This document shows, one piece after another, positions 58,597 through 64,000 of a DNA stretch of 64,000 bases. The stretch is from Datnioides undecimradiatus. Lineage: Eukaryota > Chordata > Actinopteri > Lobotiformes > Datnioididae. The notes under the pieces are model-generated. The model was not told the origin of the DNA. It saw nothing but the letters and a program-made list of their open reading frames with translations, and made no database searches. The position numbers were made by a program, and so were the translations under genes. Numbering within the stretch: position 1 is the stretch's first letter; the number at the start of each line of letters is the position of its first letter. The stretch is taken from NCBI GenBank assembly GCA_008933995.1, contig WARS01000110.1, forward strand, positions 1,302,001 to 1,366,000, in the 5' to 3' direction.

Positions 58597-60279
58597 TGCG
58601 TGAGTGCGAGGGGGTTGATCCCATTGTATGTGTCAACAAGCCGTCCCATTCAGCGCCTGTGTGGCTAAACTCTGCTAATGAGCGTTGCCTCTGGCTGGGC
58701 CTAGCTAGCAAAGCACTCATCACAGCTAAACCCTTTAACGCACACACACACAGAAAAACACTGACACACACACACTCTGAACCAAGGCAGAAGAGGTAGG
58801 TCGGAGAGTGTGTGAACGACACAGTGAGAAACAGAGACGAGGAAAGAATGAGTCAGGATGCGACCTCATCAAAAGATGACAAATTGCAGCTACAGTAAAT
58901 GTGACTATTTTCGTGGCAAAATATTTAAACACAAAAGAACTCCCGGAGTTTCCCGCTGGAATGCTACTCATGAGTGGAAAATCCGCTGGGACAAAAAGTC
59001 CCCCGTTGATAAAACATTACACCGCCAAGTGTACACTAGAAGTGCAAAGCTGGGCATGTTTAAGTGTTATTGAGGTACTTTGTCTCACAATGATTTAAAT
59101 GCATTGATGCATTGTCAAGTAGGTCCACATAGTTATGAACAGTTGTTGCTTGAGAGCTGTGGATTCAGGTTTATCACCATGTGCAAGCCCTTGCAAATCC
59201 ATCCGAATCAACAAAAACCAGATTAAAGCCACTTCAATACTGAATAATAAAGCACATGTTGATGTAGGTACCTGTCTTAAATGAAGCCCGATCAATTAAG
59301 AAGTTGGAATACCCAAAGGTAGCAAACTTTAGGTTCTTTCCCACTTTTCATTCATCGGTAGGTGAAAGTCTACTTGTTACATTTACTTTATATTAACTTC
59401 GCGTATCAAGAAAGGAAAAAAGGAAAACACCTTAACTGCGCTAACAGCTTATCATTGCAGTAGGAGAAGCCACATCAGAGAACCCCGAGAATCGTCCGCT
59501 ACAGTAGTGTGAAAACAAGACGAACCTATGTAAAGAACAAGAGGAAGCAGAATGAAAACAAAAGGACAGAATCCAGGGAGGATGGTCACATGAGCCAGTG
59601 GGCAGAAGGAAGGAAGATGGGAGCTGGGGGTGAGAAAAGGAGGGCATGTCACCCTCCATCAGCACAACGAGCTCTCTCTCTCTCTCTCTCTTTTTTCTGT
59701 TCAACACTTTTTTTTCCACCACCAGCGAGCTATTTCCAACCCGCAGCGTGCGTGCACGTGTGTGTGTATTTGAGCGAGGGCGTGCTGGAGGTGAGGTTTG
59801 GGGCCGAGGCCATTAAAGCTCTGTTAAAACACGAGCAAAAGGAGAGTGAAGAAAAGAAAAAAAAAAAGAGGAAGTGAGACAGTGAGGGAGGGAGCACACA
59901 CTCAGCGGCTATCTCGGCCTGCCCAGCAGTGCACTGGCAGCCTGTCAATACTATGAGCACAGAGGTGCGAGATGAGTCAACAACCTAATTCTAACATCAA
60001 ACTTTCATGGGCAGCAGAGGAGAAGAGAGGGATGGAGAGATGAGGGGAGAGATGTTTGCTGTTAACGCTTTCTCCATCACCTGACCTTTCCTCCTCCAAA
60101 CCTTTTAAAAACCCTTTAAAAAACCGACCCCTTTTACACACTTGCACACTTGCACACACACACACAGTGTCGCCATACACACCTAGGAACACACGCAGGG
60201 TTGCACTTTTAAAGTTCTGACCTGCGGCTGAATTACATTTGGAGCGTTTTAGCAACATATAATAATAGTGACCCTCTCT
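58597..60279. other. non-coding sequence with minor simple repeats
   Basis: A (CT)n tract of ten units lies at 59671-59690, an A-rich polypurine patch at 59838-59878, and CA at 60153-60166. The 122-codon plus-strand frame at 59509-59877 lies over this purine/pyrimidine-rich DNA and is not recognised. Confidence 0.5.
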
Positions 60280-60450
60280 CACCGCTCCCCACACTTTGCA
60301 GAAGCTCTCTTGCCGGAGACGGAGAGAGTGCCGGCGGCTTTATTTATTAAATATGGCCTGAGAGAAGAGGCAACATGGGCGAGCTGAGAAACTGTTTTAA
60401 GAGACTGGCTTTTAATGGCTTTCTGACACGCTGGGATGGTGGTGTTTTGG
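60280..60450. promoter_or_regulatory. candidate conserved non-coding element
   Basis: Repeat-free block with GCCGGCGGCTTTATTTATTAA near 60331-60350 and a TGGCTTTTAATGGCTTTC near 60406. It lacks coding character on either strand and stands out from neighbouring simple repeats. Inference only. Confidence 0.25.
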
Positions 60451-63107
60451 TGGCAGCTTAGAGGGGACACCTCTTGAGTGCCGAATGGTGTTAGTCTACG
60501 CTTGTTGTCCCACTGTATGGGAACGTGCCGTGGTCATGGGAAGGACGGGAAGGTTATGATCATACAGTAAAGATGGCAGAACTGCAGTGACCGTCAATGC
60601 AATTAGCAAAAACGGAAACTAATATTAGGATCATGCTACTTTGACCACCAGTCGGTGAGATAAGCAGCTCACGTATTCATGACTTTCAGCAGCATAAATA
60701 TTTGACCAAGAGATGGTTTTCAGCTGCTCATAAATGGTAGAGGTGGTCTTATCAGTGGTCTTATAACTCCATGCAGGTTTTTGTTTAATAAAATATTAGC
60801 ACACATCACTTCACCTCACAACAGAAGATGTGGAAACTAGAATCAACAGGAGACTGACGATGAAGTGGAATTCCTGTCAGTTTATTTATTAAATATTTAT
60901 AAAATGAATTTAATAAAATTTGTTCTCAATCGATAAAGCACTGCTCTTTCATAAAGTTGCTTTGCGACTTGCGAGGCAGAATCGAAGCCACAGAGGCTGA
61001 GATAGCCTGACGTCTGAGGATTGGGCACACTCCAAAATGATCAGGTTGTACCTATGTATCATCTGACCGCGCAGGATCATGAATTACAGAATCATCATTT
61101 TCAATAAGGTCCATTCAAGCGAAGAGAGCCCTTTTACAGCTGTAGTAATCATGACAGCAGCAAATGGGGAAGTCAGGTGACACTATTAGAAAATGACATA
61201 AGCTGTATTTACACAGGGATTCTACAGGACGGCTGTATGGAGAGACTAATCGTGACGCCGGCTTTGATTTCTTACATTGAATCAAACAACACTGGCATAA
61301 TGCTGCCTTGGTGATATTAGATTTTAGCAAAATAGGCATGATGTGCAACACAACAATGTATTGGTATAGTTCAAGTGCCCCCTCCTGCAGTCTCACTCTC
61401 AGACGAATATTTGATTACAACCTCCGCTGCTGGCTTAAAGGTTGGACAACAATAAAGAGTTTTGCTTGATTACTTATGTAATACATTTCTTCTTCATAAC
61501 CCGCCCACAATGATTCCAAAGTAAGTCTCTTTTAGATCACTACATTTCTGCAGTGTAGCATTATCATTCCCCAAAATCCAAAGCTACACTAAAACAGCTT
61601 TCTAAATGCTTCAGGTTTTAAAAGGCAGGTTCGTTTGCATCACGTCAGAGTTCAGATCCACAACTGACTGCTAAAGTCTAAGTCAGACGGGCTGCACACC
61701 GGAATCAACTGTGGCAAAGAGTAAAAGAGCGCTTTAAGGAAGCTCCCAGTGTGAAAATTCTTAAACTATGTTGATTAATCATTTTTTCTTGGAAATCAAC
61801 TTTCCTTGGAGAAAAACATTCAAGGTCATTTTAATTTCTGCTCGTCAGTGCACCATGTATGACTTTGTATAACTTCTTTGTAAGATGTTTCAATGTAAAT
61901 CAGCATACTGTGTGTCATTAATCACAGCTGTTCTGCCTATGGTGTAATCACATGGGGATCATATGGTGTAAATGCTTAACACCGGGAGAGGAACATTAAG
62001 TCTCACATCTGATACAACTTTCTGCCAATGCTACATTTCCCTTGCGTCTCTCCGCTGGATCTACCCTCTCAACACCGCTGATCTCCACACCAGCATAAAG
62101 ATGAAGCTGCATAAAAAATACAATAACTTAAATAACCAATGAGGTACATTAATCACACACCACACATACTATATGTACATGCCAAATGGTGATAATACAA
62201 AGAAAAAGAGCTGAGGTTAAGTAGGGAATTCAATTATTCATGATCACATAAAAATATCTTCCAGCCCCCATTTCATTGTTGCTGGTCTAAAGCAGGGTTA
62301 CGTTGAGTCAGTGTCAGTCAGTCATCCACTATTTATATGACGGAGGTTTTTTTGGGGAAAAAAAAAAAGCTAGTGAATGTTTTGTATTATAGTTATGATC
62401 CATTCACATGACTCACTGTTGCATTATGAGGCAAGACCTGAAGATATTCAACAAATGAACAAAAACAGAAACAATGAATGGAACCCCGCCTCAGCCTACA
62501 TTAGGACTCACTATTTTATATTGCATTTAGGTGGATTTGGAGTTTTACAGCCGTATGCTTGCCCTGAAGACTGATTTACACTTTGATTATTTTGGCAATT
62601 TTTTATATTTCTGAATAAATGCACAAGCACCTTTTCACACAATAAAACTGTCAAATGAAACTAGAAAATATGTATATAAAAACAAAAGCTGGTGATCACT
62701 TTGGTCCACAGATATCCAGAAGTCCTAGGAAAACTATTGTATTGCTTTAAGCATGGCCCATAGCGATGTATGAAGCTGAGTCATGGTAAACTCTGATTTA
62801 TAGTAGTCAAGCACCACAATCAAGCTTAGACAGCTCAGCCGCCACAACACTGTCAAAACGGTCACGTTGCCAAGTGGAGAAACACACCCTGGTTGGTAAA
62901 TCACATTCTCTGTGGTTGCAAATGTGCGGGAAAAAGCTGACAGCCAGCTCCATCTTGAATCTCTACTTTCCTTTGAGGGGCCAACTGTAAAACATCTCGT
63001 CAGGGCTCAGCGGTTTGGGCTTTTGGCAAATGATGATGACAGCAAGGCAAACAAACAAGTTCGGAGGGTTTCTCCAAATGTTCTTTGATGACTGCGTGAT
63101 GGGTAGA
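60451..63107. other. unique non-coding sequence
   Basis: No gene, RNA or clear repeat recognised; open frames are all below 94 codons. A10 lies near 62360. Confidence 0.45.
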
Positions 63108-63245
63108 GCGGTAGAGCAAAGGGGAGGGAGGGACGGAGGAATGGGGAAGACAGGGAGGTACGACACAGGAGGGGAGGCTGGGGGTGTTGACAGGGAAGAG
63201 GGACGGTTTGGAAAGCGTGAGGTGGAAAGATGAAGAGATGAAAGG
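63108..63245. repeat. G/A-rich purine tract
   Basis: The plus strand is rich in GGGAGGGAGG, GGAGG and GAGGGA words. It is a low-complexity polypurine region; frames across it on both strands are artefacts. Confidence 0.65.
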
Positions 63246-64000
63246 ACTATGAGAGGACACGGATTAAATAGTAAATAGAAGCGGAGGTGTCAGCGCTGGG
63301 TTTGACCAGCGAAGGATTTTGTAGGCCAGCGCTGAGACTATTTTTGGACAGAGGCAGCTGATATCTTCTGCTAGCATCTCAGATATAACTTTGCCCATTA
63401 TAATGCCAAAAATCACAAGACACACATATAACACAATATTATTCTTTCTAAAAGTGAAAAGCTAAATTCATAAAGCTAAATTCAGACATTTTACTGCTCA
63501 ATCTTGGTCTGATATCAGCCAGTCATTGGTGGTTAATGTTAACAAAAGTTGGCAAACTTTTAGTCATGTCATGCAATGATCTTTTAAGCAACGGATTTAA
63601 GATAATCTTCAGAAATAAAGGAAAATGCGACAGTGTAAGTGTCTACAGCGGCCAGAGATGACACTGATCAGTGCTGTTTGTTTACTAAGATAGTCTTGCT
63701 TCAAGACAATTTGGGGTGCCACTGATTTGGGGGTTGTTGGGGGTAATGGGAGTTGCGTTGCCGCTGCTGATGCTGGCCGCAATAAAAAGAAAAAGTCTTT
63801 AACCGTAGGCTTCATGCAAGAACAAATCAATAGTACAGGATAAGAGCTATACTTTGCTGCCTTTGAGCATCACATCCATCATATCACAATAGGTTGCCTC
63901 TGGCTTTTAATCATTTTTACTCCTTAACCTGCCCTCCCACCAAACGGTGCGGTATTAGGACATCAGTATGCTAAAGGGTAAACAAAAAAGGCAGTCGGTT
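63246..64000. other. unique non-coding sequence
   Basis: Repeat-free to the end. The part 63290-63420 (GACCAGCG repeated as GGCCAGCG, then GCTAGCATCTCAGATATAAC) has a mixed composition like the other regulatory candidates, but no specific motif cluster was found. Confidence 0.4.

Noticed and set aside
58178-58822. 214-codon minus-strand open frame
   Set aside because: Its length comes from (GT)n, (GA)n and (AC)n tracts that contain no stop codons. The translation is mostly Cys-Val, Thr-His and Ser-Leu dipeptides.

Overview
The window looks like non-coding DNA from a vertebrate nuclear genome, most probably a percomorph-type teleost fish. The grounds are many (CA/GT)n microsatellites with additional (GA)n, poly(A) and (CAA)n tracts, moderate GC content judged by eye, no dense coding on either strand, and degraded transposon remnants. 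The species and the locus cannot be named from the sequence alone. I found no protein-coding gene, rRNA, tRNA or microRNA that I would defend. The longest open frames either run through CA/GT tracts, which give artificial Thr-His or Cys-Val dipeptide repeats, or resemble no family I know. The simplest reading is a gene desert or a very large intron.

Layout. 0-9 kb: mostly unique sequence with a few short repeats, a hAT-like transposon end near 3.67 kb, a strong G-quadruplex motif at 6.93 kb, and a 24-base word that occurs at both 4.85 and 8.14 kb. 9.2-13.6 kb: the densest microsatellite cluster. 13.8-14.9 kb: the most eventful stretch for genome evolution. It holds a 42-bp inverted copy inserted beside a 15-bp direct repeat, followed by a broken mariner-type transposase fossil. 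15-18 kb: a 35-bp alternating purine-pyrimidine run, poly(A) tracts and a purine-rich strand. 18-34.3 kb: several repeat-free blocks with clustered homeodomain, octamer and TATA-like motifs that may be conserved regulatory elements. They include a perfect OTX/PITX-type palindrome at 29.36 kb, a diverged duplication at 23.0/23.3 kb, a CpG-dense patch at 30.1-30.3 kb and a TATA box at 33.53 kb. 34-54 kb: mostly featureless, with a triple CCAAT cluster at 42.4 kb and an octamer-containing block at 45.8 kb. 54.5-54.95 kb: a CpG-island-like interval. 57-60.5 kb: a degenerate tandem repeat, a compound microsatellite cluster at 58.2-58.6 kb, and one more regulatory-looking block.

No genes are seen working together here. 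If the window has a function, it is most likely cis-regulatory. All enhancer and promoter calls rest on motif content and lack of repeats, not on any comparison with other genomes, so they carry low confidence. I found no sign of a new multi-gene system.
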